Positions 1 to 8,934 of a stretch of DNA of 38,542 nt are shown here, in pieces. Source of the stretch: CAYXAA01 sp964462985 (lineage in GTDB: Bacteria; Pseudomonadota; Alphaproteobacteria; Rhizobiales; Stappiaceae); contig CAYXAA010000041.1 of the NCBI GenBank assembly GCA_964462985.1, positions 1 to 38,542 of the forward strand. Reading direction: 5' to 3'. The notes under the pieces were generated by a model. It was not told the origin of the DNA. It saw only the letters and a program-made list of their open reading frames with translations, and did no database searches. How positions within the stretch are numbered: position 1 is the first letter of the stretch; every line of letters starts with the position of its first letter. The position numbers and the translations under genes are program-made.

Positions 1-1218
1 CATGTTGACGTCGATGATCTGGGCGCCGTTCTCGACCTACTGTCGGGCGACGTCGAGGGCTGCGGCGTAGTTGCCCTCCTTGATCAGCTTGCGGAACCGG
101 GCCGACCCGGTGACGTTGGTGCGCTCGCCGACATTGACGAAATTGGTGTCCTTCGTCAGCACGAAGGGTTCGAGGCCGGAGAGCCGCATGTGGCGCTCGA
201 TCTCTGGAACGACACGCGGCGCATGCGGGGCCACGGCGGCCGCGATGGCGGCGATGTGGTCCGGCGTGGTGCCACAGCAGCCGCCGACGATGTTGACGAG
301 GCCGCTTTGCGCGAACTCGCCGATCATCGCCGCCATCGCCTCGGGGCTCTCGTCATACTCGCCGAACTCGTTGGGCAGGCCGGCGTTGGGATAGGCGCAG
401 ACCAGCGTATCGGCGACCCGCGCAATCTCGGCCAGATGCGCCCGCATCTCCTTGGCGCCGAGCGCGCAATTGAGGCCGACGGAAAATGGCGACGCGTGGC
501 GTACAGAGTACCAGAACGCTTCCGGGGTCTGGCCCGACAAGGTGCGTCCGGAAAGATCCGTGATCGTGCCGGAGATCATCACCGGCAGCCGTACGCCCTT
601 CTCCTCGAACACCTCGTCGATCGCAAACAGCGCCGCCTTGGCGTTCAGCGTGTCGAAGATGGTCTCGACCAGCAGAAGGTCGGCGCCGCCGTCGATCAGG
701 CCGCGGGCCGCCTCGGCATAGGCCTTGCACAGATCGTCGAAGGTGACCGCCCGGTAGCCGGGATTGTTGACGTCCGGCGAAATCGAAGCGGTACGGTTGG
801 TTGGCCCCAGCGCGCCGACGGCAAAGCGTGGCTTGTCGATGCCGCGCGCCTTATCCTCGGCCTCGGCGATGTCGCAGGCGGCGCGGGCGAGCTTCGCGCC
901 TTCCATATTGAGCTCGTAGGCCAGCCCCTCCATGCCGTAGTCGGCCTGGGCAATGGTGGTTGAGGAGAAGGTGTTGGTGCTGACGAGATCGGCGCCCGCC
1001 CGCAGATAGGCAACATGGATGTCGCGGATCGCATCCGGTGCTGTCAGGCTGAGAAGGTCATTGTTGCCCTTGACCGGCCGGTCCCAGTCCCTGAACCGCG
1101 CGCCGCGATAGCCGTCTTCGTCGAGGCGCAGTCCCTGGATCATCGTGCCCATGGCGCCGTCAAGAATGAGGATGCGGCTCGCCGCCGCCTGCTTCAGACG
1201 GTCGAATTGGCTGGTCAT
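1..1218 (-). pseudogene. metH: metH, cobalamin-dependent methionine synthase, N-terminal part, interrupted by an in-frame amber codon
   Basis: MetH transfers the methyl group of 5-methyltetrahydrofolate to homocysteine through cobalamin. The visible part holds the homocysteine-binding module, with LDGAMGTMIQ near the N-terminus, a GLNCALG segment and the zinc-ligand motif GGCCGT, followed by the start of the pterin-binding module (VNVGERTNVTGS). I start at ATG 1218, which has GGAG a few bases upstream; a longer reading to 1296 adds only a low-complexity Arg-rich leader. At 37-39 the frame reads TAG, where the family has the second Gln of VARQQVENGAQ. Beyond it the same frame continues as VENGAQIIDVNM to base 1, so this is a substitution and not a frameshift. 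The gene leaves the window on the left. It follows metF after 40 bp in one operon. Either the gene is broken, or the base is a sequence error, or the codon is suppressed; I cannot tell which. Confidence 0.85.
37..39 (-). other. in-frame amber codon inside metH
   Basis: The plus strand reads cta, giving TAG on the coding strand. The preceding codon is CAG (Gln) and conserved MetH sequence (VENGAQIIDVNM) resumes at once in the same frame. A single C-to-T change of CAG explains it. Confidence 0.85.
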
Positions 1219-1258
1219 GATCTCCGTCGAATCCTTTCGCTTGCGACGAGTCCGCCGT

Positions 1259-2167
1259 TCAGGCGGCCTGCTTTTCCGACTCGACCGGCCGGACACCGAG
1301 CATGTGGCAGACGGCGTAGGTCAGGTCGGCGCGGTTCATGGTGTAGAAGTGGAAGTCGGTGACGCCGCGATCGACCAGATCAAGCACCTGCTCGCACGCA
1401 ACCGCGCTGGCGACGAGGCGCCGGGTCTCGGTGTCCTGCTCCAATCCGGCGAAACGCCGGGTCAGCCAATGCGGGATCGTCGCCCCGCACTTGGCCGCGA
1501 ACACCATGAGCTGCTCGAAATTATGGATGGGCTGGATGCCCGGCACGATCGGAATGCTGATACCGGCCGCCCGCACACGCTCGACATAGGCTTCGAACAC
1601 GTCGTTGTCGAAGAAGAACTGGGTGATGGCACGGTTAGCGCCGGCGTCGACCTTGCGCTTCAGGTTGTCGATCTCGACCTGCCAGTCGGCGCTCTCCGGG
1701 TGGCGCTCCGGATAGGCCGCAACGGAGATCTCAAAATCCCCGATCGCACGTATGCCGGCGACGAGATCGGCGGCATAGGCGTAACCATCCGGCCGCGGTC
1801 GGTAGAGTGCGCCGAGACCATCGACCGGATCGCCGCGCAAGGCGACGATGTGCCGGACACCGATGTCCCTGTAGGCGCGGACAACTGCATCGATCTCCTC
1901 GCGCGAGGCACCGACGCAGGTCAGGTGCGCTGCCGGGGCGATCGCCGTTTCCTTCGCCAGGCGCGCCACAGTACGATGCGTCCGCTCTCGGGTCGAGCCG
2001 CCGGCGCCATAGGTTACCGAGACGAAGGTCGGCGCCAGCGGTGCGAGTCGCTCCACAGCGGCCCAAAGCGTTTCCTCCGCCTTTTCAGTCTTCGGCGGAA
2101 AGAACTCGAAGGAAACGCCGATGCGCCTGCCGTCGTCGAGATGGTCGCGGGAGAGGGTCGAGCGCAT
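1259..2167 (-). CDS. metF: methylenetetrahydrofolate reductase MetF
   Basis: Reduces 5,10-methylenetetrahydrofolate to 5-methyltetrahydrofolate with FAD, supplying the methyl donor for MetH. The protein has 302 residues, the usual MetF length. It shows VSFEFFPPKTEKAEE at the N-terminus, then SVTYGAGGSTRERT, HLTCVGASREE, ALRGDP and the ITQFFFDND segment of the TIM barrel. The start is ATG 2167; the reading frame runs further upstream but that part is Ser/Arg-rich and lies inside the regulator gene. Only one base separates this start from the stop of the SahR-like gene, so the two are probably translationally coupled, and metH follows 40 bp downstream. Expression is probably set by the palindromic operator ahead of the regulator gene. 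Confidence 0.95.
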   Translation of the reverse strand: MRSTLSRDHLDDGRRIGVSFEFFPPKTEKAEETLWAAVERLAPLAPTFVSVTYGAGGSTRERTHRTVARLAKETAIAPAAHLTCVGASREEIDAVVRAYRDIGVRHIVALRGDPVDGLGALYRPRPDGYAYAADLVAGIRAIGDFEISVAAYPERHPESADWQVEIDNLKRKVDAGANRAITQFFFDNDVFEAYVERVRAAGISIPIVPGIQPIHNFEQLMVFAAKCGATIPHWLTRRFAGLEQDTETRRLVASAVACEQVLDLVDRGVTDFHFYTMNRADLTYAVCHMLGVRPVESEKQAA

Positions 2168-2168
2168 A

Positions 2169-3179
2169 TCAGGCGACCTCGCGCGTCTTGGATTGCAGGG
2201 GCAGGTCGCTGATGATGCGCGGGTCGCGCGCCAACCAGACCGTGACAGTGAGACGGTCGACGTCAGCAGCGTCCGGCACCAGGTCGCGCACCTCCACCAC
2301 CTCGAGACCGGCTTCTTCGATGAAGCGGCGCATCTGGTCGTGGCCGAATCCGAGCCGGCGGTGGGCGTGAGCCTCGCGCAGGAACTCGAGCTCGTGCGGG
2401 GCGAAGTCGACAATCACCATACGCCCGCCGGGCCGAAGCGCTCGCGCCGCCTCGACCACGGCACGGCCGGGGTCGTCGAGGTAATGCAGCACCTGGTGGA
2501 TCGCGACAACGTCGAAGCTCTCGCGGGGCACCGACAACGCATAGATATCGCCGTGACGCACCTGCGCATTGCTGATCCGGGCGCGGGCAAGGTTGGCGCG
2601 GGCGACGGCAAGCATGTCGTGGCTGGCGTCGATGCCGAGCGCGCGCGAATACTGGTCGTCGAAAAGCTCCAGCAGGCGCCCGGTTCCGGTGCCAAGGTCG
2701 AGCAGCGCATCGAATGGCCGGTCGCCGACAAGTTCGCGCAGCGTGCGCTCCACCGCCGCCTCAGGCACGTGCAGGGAGCGTTCACGGTCCCAACTGCTGG
2801 CACGGGCCGCGAAATAGGCTGCGGCCTCCTCGGCCTTGGCCTTGCGGATCTGCTCCAGCCGGAGTCGGTCGCCGGCGAGAACCGCCTCGTCGCGGTCGAG
2901 CCGGGCGAGCAGGTCTAGCGCGAGTTTGCCCGTCGGGCCATCGCCGAGACGATAGAACACCCAAGAGCCTTCGGGGAAGCGCTGCACCAAGCCGCATTCG
3001 GTGAGCAGCTTGAGATGGCGCGATATCCGGGGCTGGCTCTGGCCGAGGATTGACGTGGCGTCCTTCACCGTAAGCTCGCCCTCGGCAAGCAGCGCGATCA
3101 GGCGAAGCCGCGTCGGCTCGCCCAGCGTCTTCAGGCAGGTGAGCAGGTTGTCGAGCGGAAGCGTTGCTGTCTCAGCCAT
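2169..3179 (-). CDS. ArsR-family regulator fused to a SAM-dependent methyltransferase domain (SahR-like)
   Basis: A 336-residue two-domain protein. Residues about 10-80 form an ArsR winged helix (LKTLGEPTRLRLIALL, then GQSQPRISRHLKLL and the wing SWVFYRL). Residues about 130-270 are a class I methyltransferase with the SAM loop LLDLGTGTGR and a later LRPGGRMVIVDF. ArsR proteins of this kind in front of methionine-cycle genes are known as SahR, a repressor that senses S-adenosylhomocysteine; the methyltransferase fold may serve as the ligand site. That assignment is inferred from architecture and operon position with metF and metH. I use ATG 3179; a TTG at 3194 would add five residues. The ribosome-binding site is weak for both. 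A perfect 16-bp palindrome lies 22 bp upstream, which suggests autoregulation. Confidence 0.85.
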   Translation of the reverse strand: MAETATLPLDNLLTCLKTLGEPTRLRLIALLAEGELTVKDATSILGQSQPRISRHLKLLTECGLVQRFPEGSWVFYRLGDGPTGKLALDLLARLDRDEAVLAGDRLRLEQIRKAKAEEAAAYFAARASSWDRERSLHVPEAAVERTLRELVGDRPFDALLDLGTGTGRLLELFDDQYSRALGIDASHDMLAVARANLARARISNAQVRHGDIYALSVPRESFDVVAIHQVLHYLDDPGRAVVEAARALRPGGRMVIVDFAPHELEFLREAHAHRRLGFGHDQMRRFIEEAGLEVVEVRDLVPDAADVDRLTVTVWLARDPRIISDLPLQSKTREVA

Positions 3180-3201
3180 TCGCACATCATCCAAGTTAGA
3201 T

Positions 3202-3217
3202 ATAAAGATATCTTTAT
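3202..3217. promoter_or_regulatory. 16-bp perfect palindrome, probable SahR-type operator for the regulator-metF-metH operon
   Basis: ATAAAGATATCTTTAT is a perfect palindrome centred 30 bp upstream of the regulator ATG. On the minus strand a TTGCCA (3234-3239) lies 17 bases before TAAAGA inside the palindrome, so the site would cover a -10 element and block transcription when occupied. The AT-rich palindrome fits an ArsR-family dimer site. Assignment to SahR rests on the operon it controls. Confidence 0.7.
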
Positions 3218-3239
3218 GCGATCATGACGCGAATGGCAA

Positions 3240-3523
3240 GTCCGAAGCGGCGAATTGGCAGCAGGATCGGCAGGCCGAACAGGTGGTGGGCTTAGCCCGC
3301 AGGGGTCATCGACGCGGTTGAATGCGGTGGTGTCTGATTCCGGCGTCGAAGGCCCACGCCGGTCTCACCTCCAGTCATGCCTCCGGAAATAGTTCAAGCC
3401 GAGGGCTTCCTGTTATCAGCGACTTGAGGTTCCATGGGCAAAGACACTTGGGTGCCGACGGCGGGTAGAAGCACGGTCACCCCTTTTCATCAAGGTAACT
3501 CGGCGACGATCGGGCCTTGCGCC
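3240..3523. other. intergenic stretch without a recognised gene
   Basis: About 280 bases between the regulator promoter and the stop of the mechanosensitive channel gene. Short frames here have no ribosome-binding site and no recognisable protein. I see no convincing hairpin with a T-run. Confidence 0.5.
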
Positions 3524-5818
3524 CTATCGACTCTCCGCCTGATCCGTCCTGGCCCCGCGCTGGTCGTCGATCAGCGGCAGCACGGCACCGCCGATCGCCT
3601 TCTGCGCTTCTTCCGACAGCGGTGCGCCGCCCGGATCCTGGTGCACCCGGACCGTCACCTCGCGGTGAGCAAACCTGATGCCTTCACGTTCGAACAGGTC
3701 GCGGATGCCGGCATACACCACCTTGCGCAGCGCGAACTGGTCCCCCGGCTTGGTCATGAACTTGACCCGGACGATCATGGCCGAATCCTCGAGCGCCGTG
3801 ACGCCCTGGGACTTCAGCGGCTGCAGGAACTTCGGTCCGTGTTCGGGGTCCTCCAGCAGTTGCTGGCCAAACTTCTTGATCAGTTTCCGCACCTTCTCCA
3901 CGTCGGTGTCATAGGTGACGCGGAAGGCGAGCTTCATCATCGCCCAGTCGCGCGAATAATTGATGACGTGCTTGATCTCGCCGAACGGCACGGTGTTGAG
4001 CGGGCCGTTGTGGTGGCGCAGTTGCATGGAGCGGATCGAGATCTTCTCCACCGTCCCTTTGACCGAGCCGATATCGATGTACTCGCCCTTGCGAAAGGCA
4101 TCGTCGAACAGGAAGAAGGCGCCGGAGAAGATGTCGCGGATCAGCGTTTGCGAGCCGAAGCCGATGGCGAAGCCGATCACGCCGGCGCCGGCGAACAGCG
4201 GCGCGACGTTCACGCCGAGTTCCGACAGTGCCACCAGGCCGACCAGCACGACGAGCGTGATGAGGATGAAGTTGCGGAACAGCGGCAGCAGCGTCGCGAG
4301 CCGGCTCTCGCCGGCACCGCCAATCTCCATTTCCTCGTCTTGTCCTTCCTTTTCCGGCCGTTCACGCGCCATGCGGTTGTCGATGGCGATGTGAACTGCC
4401 CGATAGGCCATGTAGCCGGCGAGCACGATCAGCCCGACCTCGAACAGGTTGGCGACGAAGAACCGGTCATCGGTAAGCGGCACGCCCCAGACCCAGAGCA
4501 CCAGCGCCAACGCGGCGGCCAGGGTAACGATCAAGGCACCCTGATCGAGAAGTGCGCGATAAGGTGAGCGCGCCGCCTCCATCTCTATGGCTTCGGCCTG
4601 GGCCTGGGCAGCATTGGCGGCATCATCGACGATCTCGCCCTCGGTGATCTCGGCCTGTGCCAGGTCGCGGGCGATCGCGGCCTGCGCCGTCGGCGTATCG
4701 AGTCGGGGCAGGATCCAGCGGTCGATGAGGAGCACCAGAAGGGCATAGATCACGACGCCCGCCAAAAGCGCCCAGATCGGCACCGTCACGAGACCGGCGG
4801 CCGACGGCATGTCGAGCAGCATGCGCGAGGAGGAAATCGCCCAGGCAGCCACGAAATAGCTGGCAGCCAGAAGCGCCCAGAACCGCGCCAGCAACCTGCG
4901 CCATCCCGGCGCCTGGCCGCCGGCATCCTCCGGGTCGTAAATGTTGCGGCCAACCGCCCGGCGATAGCGCAGGGCGATGACGCTGAGCGCCAGCGCCCCG
5001 AACAAGGCAGCAGAGATTTGCCAGAAAGTCTGCGCATCCTCATGCAGTTGATAGGCGACGCCGAGATGACTGCAGAGAAAAAGGCCGGCAGCCACGGCCA
5101 CGACGGCGATCAGCTCCCGGTAGAGACCGCGCGCCTCCGCATCGTCCAGCTTCACCATGCGCCGCGCCGGCTGGTCAGGGGCAAGCAGGTTGAACAGAAG
5201 CAAGCGCACGACGAGGAACACCGCCACTGCTGCCAGCGCATGAAAGGCCGCCCCGCGCGCAGCCTTATGACCGGAATCGAACACCAGGATGGCGACGACC
5301 GCCACCAGCGCGAAGATGGCAGCGCCAACCGCCATGATGAGCGTTCGGGCGATGAGATAGGAGATCTTGTCGGCACGGTTTTCTGGCGCTTCGGCGTAGA
5401 GCGTCAGGAATTGGGCTCCCGCCCAGCGCAGGAACAGCCGTTCCGCGGCAAGGCTGGCAAGGAGCCCGATGACCATCATCAGCGCAGCGCCGGCAAGCCA
5501 GTCCAGTGAGCCGGCAGACGATTGCGCGCGGAGCGCTTCCTCGACCAGCTGCGGCAGGTTGCCGCCGGCCGCAAGCACGTCCTCGATCGCAGACCGCAGC
5601 GCGAAGACCTGGGACATGGAGTCCATCATCACGCCGCGCGTGGGCGGCAGGACTGCCGCGGCCGCTCCGGCCGGCTCGGCTGCCGGGTCCGTGATCGTCA
5701 GGCCCGCTCCAGCGGCCGCGTCCGCGCAGGCCGGGCCAGCCATCAGGGCCGTAAGCGCCATGACGAGCGTCAAGGTCGCGGCTCTCCACCCGGCGGACCC
5801 AACCAGACCGATGCGCAT
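3524..5818 (-). CDS. large MscS-family mechanosensitive ion channel
   Basis: An inner-membrane channel of 764 residues, much longer than the 286-residue MscS of E. coli. It starts at ATG 5818 behind GGGAGA. Residues 1-32 look like a signal peptide ending near GPACADA. A periplasmic segment and several membrane helices follow (about 110-370, then 430-475). The conserved MscS core is at about 520-720: a pore-lining helix rich in Gly and Ala (LFAGAGVIGFAIGFGSQ), then SGAFFLFDDAFRKGEYI and the beta domain with VKGTVEKISIRS. The family releases osmolytes on hypo-osmotic shock. The long N-terminal part resembles YbiO-type members, which I infer from topology only. An acidic Ala-rich cytoplasmic stretch at about 385-415 and a charged loop near 490 are unremarkable linkers. 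The gene stands alone, with 284 bp or more free on its downstream side. Confidence 0.9.
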   Translation of the reverse strand: MRIGLVGSAGWRAATLTLVMALTALMAGPACADAAAGAGLTITDPAAEPAGAAAAVLPPTRGVMMDSMSQVFALRSAIEDVLAAGGNLPQLVEEALRAQSSAGSLDWLAGAALMMVIGLLASLAAERLFLRWAGAQFLTLYAEAPENRADKISYLIARTLIMAVGAAIFALVAVVAILVFDSGHKAARGAAFHALAAVAVFLVVRLLLFNLLAPDQPARRMVKLDDAEARGLYRELIAVVAVAAGLFLCSHLGVAYQLHEDAQTFWQISAALFGALALSVIALRYRRAVGRNIYDPEDAGGQAPGWRRLLARFWALLAASYFVAAWAISSSRMLLDMPSAAGLVTVPIWALLAGVVIYALLVLLIDRWILPRLDTPTAQAAIARDLAQAEITEGEIVDDAANAAQAQAEAIEMEAARSPYRALLDQGALIVTLAAALALVLWVWGVPLTDDRFFVANLFEVGLIVLAGYMAYRAVHIAIDNRMARERPEKEGQDEEMEIGGAGESRLATLLPLFRNFILITLVVLVGLVALSELGVNVAPLFAGAGVIGFAIGFGSQTLIRDIFSGAFFLFDDAFRKGEYIDIGSVKGTVEKISIRSMQLRHHNGPLNTVPFGEIKHVINYSRDWAMMKLAFRVTYDTDVEKVRKLIKKFGQQLLEDPEHGPKFLQPLKSQGVTALEDSAMIVRVKFMTKPGDQFALRKVVYAGIRDLFEREGIRFAHREVTVRVHQDPGGAPLSEEAQKAIGGAVLPLIDDQRGARTDQAESR

Positions 5819-5965
5819 GATCTCTCCCGTGGCTGGCCAGCCGAATCAGCCCGTCTCCCGGTCGGACTGCCGAATGGACCGCTTGGCCGCGCATTGCCGC
5901 CGGCCAGGCTGCGACGGCGAGTTTATGCCGACTTCGCTGGACAACAAAGGACGCACAGAAAGGGA

Positions 5966-5985
5966 GACCGCGCCAGGGCGCGGTC
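5966..5985 (-). terminator. hairpin downstream of the DUF2336 gene
   Basis: A perfect 9-bp GC-rich stem, GACCGCGCC and GGCGCGGTC around a 2-base centre, lies 31 bases past the DUF2336 stop. On the minus strand a pyrimidine-rich tccctttctg follows. The T content is modest, so termination is probable but not certain. Confidence 0.5.
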
Positions 5986-6015
5986 CCCGAAGTCATTACA
6001 ACGGGGATGCAAGAA

Positions 6016-7101
6016 TCAGCAGGCGAGCCGGCCCTGCCACTGCGCCAGCATGCTGCGCGCAGCCGCGATTTTAAGATTGTCGTAGCGCGCGTAGGCTTCG
6101 GCGCGGGCCTCGGACGTCAAGCGATACCGCCACGGGCCGATTTTCAGGAGAGCCTGGATGGTCATGGTCGAAAATCCGCTGGCCTTGGCGACGATCAGGA
6201 ACGGATCGGTGTCGGGCCGTACCATCCAGTGCTTGGCCTCTTCCAGACCGATGTCGGCGAGCATGGCAAATGCGGCGACGGCCTCAGGAAAGCGGTCTTC
6301 GGCGGCAAAGCGGCGTAGCGTCCGTTCGTCGATGCCCTCGGATCGAGCGATCGTAAGCACCCGGCCCATGGCAGTTTCGAAGTCGTAGCGGCTCAGCCAG
6401 AAGTCGTTCGACATGCGACGTGCCGCCAGCCGGGTCGCCTGCGGCAGCCGCGCGGCACCAATGCGATCGTTGGCCTCGATCAGCCGCACCCGCACTCTCT
6501 CGCTCGCAATGCTGACCAGCGCCATGATGTGCTCGTCCGCAAGATCGACCCGCGAGCCGAGTGCAAGTTGCAGCTCCTCGTCGGCATTTGCTGCCTCGAT
6601 CAGGCGCATCACGCCGGTGTCGGAGAAGCTTGCACCCTCGTTCGCCGCCACCCGGCGCTTGACGCGTGCGCCGCCCTTGTTGACCAGAGCGTCGGTGACG
6701 AGTTCCGACAGAACCTCCCGACCGGCGATCGCATAGCGATGGTCATCGTTCTTTTGCTCGACGATCTCGACCAGGTCGAGGTCGCGCAGCAACGTAGAAT
6801 GCTCCAGGATCGGTCTTGCGACGGCAATGCAGTCCTGCGCAAGCTTGCGCGTGGTATTCTCCGGAGCGCGGCGCAGCTTGGCCAGCCGTCCGGCGACGAA
6901 ACAGCGCGCCTCCTCCTCGACCATGTCGATGAGGCGCGACAGGACCGAATCGTAGATATCAATCTGCTCGTCGGAGCAGGTTTCGGATGTCAGCGAGAAC
7001 AGCGTTGCGACGTGACGCGCGAGCTCACCGCGGCGCGCGGAGTCGTCGTCCCTTGCGAGCGCCTCGAAGTTGACGAGTTCCGTGTTGAGCGCCTTCGACA
7101 T
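6016..7101 (-). CDS. DUF2336 domain-containing protein
   Basis: A 361-residue soluble alpha-helical protein of a family widespread in alphaproteobacteria and without a settled function. Recognisable features are the N-terminal ELARHVATLFSLTSETCSDEQ with IDIYDSVLSRLIDMVEEEAR, and the helical repeat-like middle (LAQDCIAVARPILEHSTLLRD, ALVNKGGARVKRRVAANEG) typical of DUF2336. No signal peptide or membrane segment is visible. I start at ATG 7101, behind AAAGGTG; an in-frame GTG at 7122 would add seven residues with no better ribosome-binding site. It is divergent from the trmO gene, with 178 bp between them that should hold both promoters. A hairpin follows the stop. I assign no function. Confidence 0.85.
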   Translation of the reverse strand: MSKALNTELVNFEALARDDDSARRGELARHVATLFSLTSETCSDEQIDIYDSVLSRLIDMVEEEARCFVAGRLAKLRRAPENTTRKLAQDCIAVARPILEHSTLLRDLDLVEIVEQKNDDHRYAIAGREVLSELVTDALVNKGGARVKRRVAANEGASFSDTGVMRLIEAANADEELQLALGSRVDLADEHIMALVSIASERVRVRLIEANDRIGAARLPQATRLAARRMSNDFWLSRYDFETAMGRVLTIARSEGIDERTLRRFAAEDRFPEAVAAFAMLADIGLEEAKHWMVRPDTDPFLIVAKASGFSTMTIQALLKIGPWRYRLTSEARAEAYARYDNLKIAAARSMLAQWQGRLAC

Positions 7102-7279
7102 GAGAACACCTTTGTCGGCCACCGTTGCGCCACGTCTACCATACGGCGTTTAACCGATTGCATCGGAGTGGCCGGAGATTTTCACTGACCTTTCAAAGAA
7201 TTAATGGACAATTTGACTTAAAGCGCCTCAATCCAGCACCGTGCGGCCACAACGTGCCGCACACCGTAGGAAGGCCGGA

Positions 7280-7822
7280 ATGACATTCGATGATCATGAC
7301 CTGCGCCCGGGCGAGATTGCCTTGCCGTTCAATCCGGCTGAGCGCCCGGCCGATGCCGGGTTGGTCTTCATCGGCCGGATCCGGACGCCATGGCAACGGC
7401 GAGCCGACTGCCCGCGCAACGGCAAGGGCAACCGCACGCTCTGCACCGTGGAGGTCGATGCCGACTACCGGCCCGGGCTGCGCTCGGTCGAGACCTGCAG
7501 CCATCTTTACCTGCTCTACTGGATGCATCAGGCCCGTCGCGACCTCATCGTCCAGACACCCGCCTTCGCCGGTGTCGCTCATGGCTGCTTCGCGCTACGC
7601 ACGCCGGTGCGCCCCAATCCGGTGGCGCTTTCCGTCGTCGAGCTCGTCGATGTTCGGGCGGACGGCCTCGTTGTGCGCGGCCTCGATTGCCTCGATAACA
7701 CGCCGCTCCTGGACATCAAGCCCTATTTCGCCGGCACCGACAGCGTGCCGGAGGCGCGGGTCGGCTGGCGCGAGGACCTCGATCGAAACGCCAACACCGA
7801 GACCGACCGGGACGAGCCCTGA
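7280..7822 (+). CDS. trmO: tRNA m6t6A37 methyltransferase TrmO (TsaA/YaeB family)
   Basis: A 180-residue UPF0066/TsaA beta-barrel protein. Family members use SAM to methylate N6-threonylcarbamoyladenosine at position 37 of tRNA-Thr. The signature IGRIRTPWQRRADCPRNG is near residue 34, followed by LLYWMHQ, the strongly conserved RTPVRPNPVALSVVEL and DCLDNTPLLDIKPYF. The start is ATG 7280 behind AAGG; the frame extends 13 codons further upstream without a better site. Alphaproteobacterial copies of this family are also annotated simply as SAM-dependent methyltransferases, so target specificity is inferred from the family. Nothing in the neighbourhood adds to the assignment. Confidence 0.88.
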   Translation: MTFDDHDLRPGEIALPFNPAERPADAGLVFIGRIRTPWQRRADCPRNGKGNRTLCTVEVDADYRPGLRSVETCSHLYLLYWMHQARRDLIVQTPAFAGVAHGCFALRTPVRPNPVALSVVELVDVRADGLVVRGLDCLDNTPLLDIKPYFAGTDSVPEARVGWREDLDRNANTETDRDEP

Positions 7823-8070
7823 CAAGGGAACGGAGAGGACGAATCGCCCGGAACCGGACTTGTGGACCATGGTGCCAACAACGTCCGGATGCTATGAAGC
7901 GATAGTGCCTCCTGTCGCTGCATCGGCGCCGCCGCGCCCGTGGAGCGTCCGGCTAGAAGCAGCTTGGGTCCTGCCGGAAGCAGGCAAGCTGCCCTGGCAT
8001 TTTGGGATCGACAGTTTTTGGAGGTTCGGTCGCCTCCGAAGCGAGCGTCCCTGGGTCTAGGGTGATTGCG

Positions 8071-8835
8071 ATGTGGCCGACGATCCCGGTGCCCTTCCTC
8101 CGGCGCGCGCTGCCTCTGCTCTTAGGTGGCCTGCTTTCTGTCGCTGCCGTAACGCCGACGCGCGCCGTCGACCTCGCCATCGTCCTGCTCAACGACGTGT
8201 CGGGCAGCATCGACAGCGACGAGTTCAACATGATCAAGGAGGGCTATCGCGCGGCCTTTTCCGACCCGGAGATCATCGCGGCCGTCGAGGCGCATCCGGG
8301 CGGCATCGCGCTCAGCTACGTCGAGTTCTCCGGCCGGAACGAGATCGTCGCCCTCACCGGCTGGCAGGTGCTGACCGACGACATCACGACGCGCGCTTTC
8401 GGCGAAGCGGTCGCGCTCGCTCCGCGGTCCAGCACCGGCAACACGGCGATGGCGGCGAGCCTGCGCGAGGCGACCCGGATGCTGACCTCCGGCGAATTTG
8501 AATCCGCGCGCAAGGTCATCGACATCGCCAGCGATAATGCCAGCGACTTCGGCCGCGCAGCCCGCGCCCGCGACGCCGCGGTCGCCGCCGGCATCACCAT
8601 CAACGCCATTCCCATCATCGACAGCAAGCCGCTCGGCACCATCGACGGGCGCCTGACCTATGCCGAGAACGACTGGCCCCCGGGCGGCGTGGTTGCCTAT
8701 TACCAGCGTAACGTCATCGGCGGGCCGGGCGCCTTCATCGTCGAGGCACATGATTATGCCGCCTTTCCCGAAGCACTGAAGCGCAAGCTCTTGCTGGAAC
8801 TGCGGATCGCGGCCACGGAGATCGCGCTGCCGTGA
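8071..8835 (+). CDS. DUF1194 exported von Willebrand factor A-like protein
   Basis: A 254-residue secreted or periplasmic protein. Residues 1-28 are a signal peptide with an Arg pair, a Leu-rich core and a probable cut near TRAVD. The rest is a von Willebrand A-type fold: DVSGSID fits the DxSxS metal site, and STGNTAMAASLREA supplies the later Thr region. The usual second metal loop reads DIASDNASD, less Gly-rich than in common family members. The conserved C-terminal part includes YYQRNVIGGPGAFI. DUF1194 proteins are common in alphaproteobacteria and have no established role; metal-dependent adhesion is only a guess from the fold. The start is ATG 8071 behind AGGG; an upstream GTG at 8062 adds three residues. 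It has about 250 bp of free upstream sequence. Confidence 0.85.
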   Translation: MWPTIPVPFLRRALPLLLGGLLSVAAVTPTRAVDLAIVLLNDVSGSIDSDEFNMIKEGYRAAFSDPEIIAAVEAHPGGIALSYVEFSGRNEIVALTGWQVLTDDITTRAFGEAVALAPRSSTGNTAMAASLREATRMLTSGEFESARKVIDIASDNASDFGRAARARDAAVAAGITINAIPIIDSKPLGTIDGRLTYAENDWPPGGVVAYYQRNVIGGPGAFIVEAHDYAAFPEALKRKLLLELRIAATEIALP

Positions 8836-8934
8836 TCGGCGGTCATGGGGCCCGTTCATCCCTCTCCTTCCCTCGAACGTTCGTGAATCGGTTATCGATA
8901 TTGTCGTGAACAGCCGAGCAGGAGGGGAGCCGGG

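Noticed and set aside
37..1218. A naturally split MetH, as in some alphaproteobacteria
   Set aside because: The stop falls inside a conserved continuous motif and the frame continues at once without a new start or ribosome-binding site; natural splits occur at domain boundaries.
3434..4567. 377-codon plus-strand frame antisense to the MscS gene
   Set aside because: The His/Asp/Gln-rich composition is typical of an antisense shadow, and the MscS core motifs lie on the minus strand.
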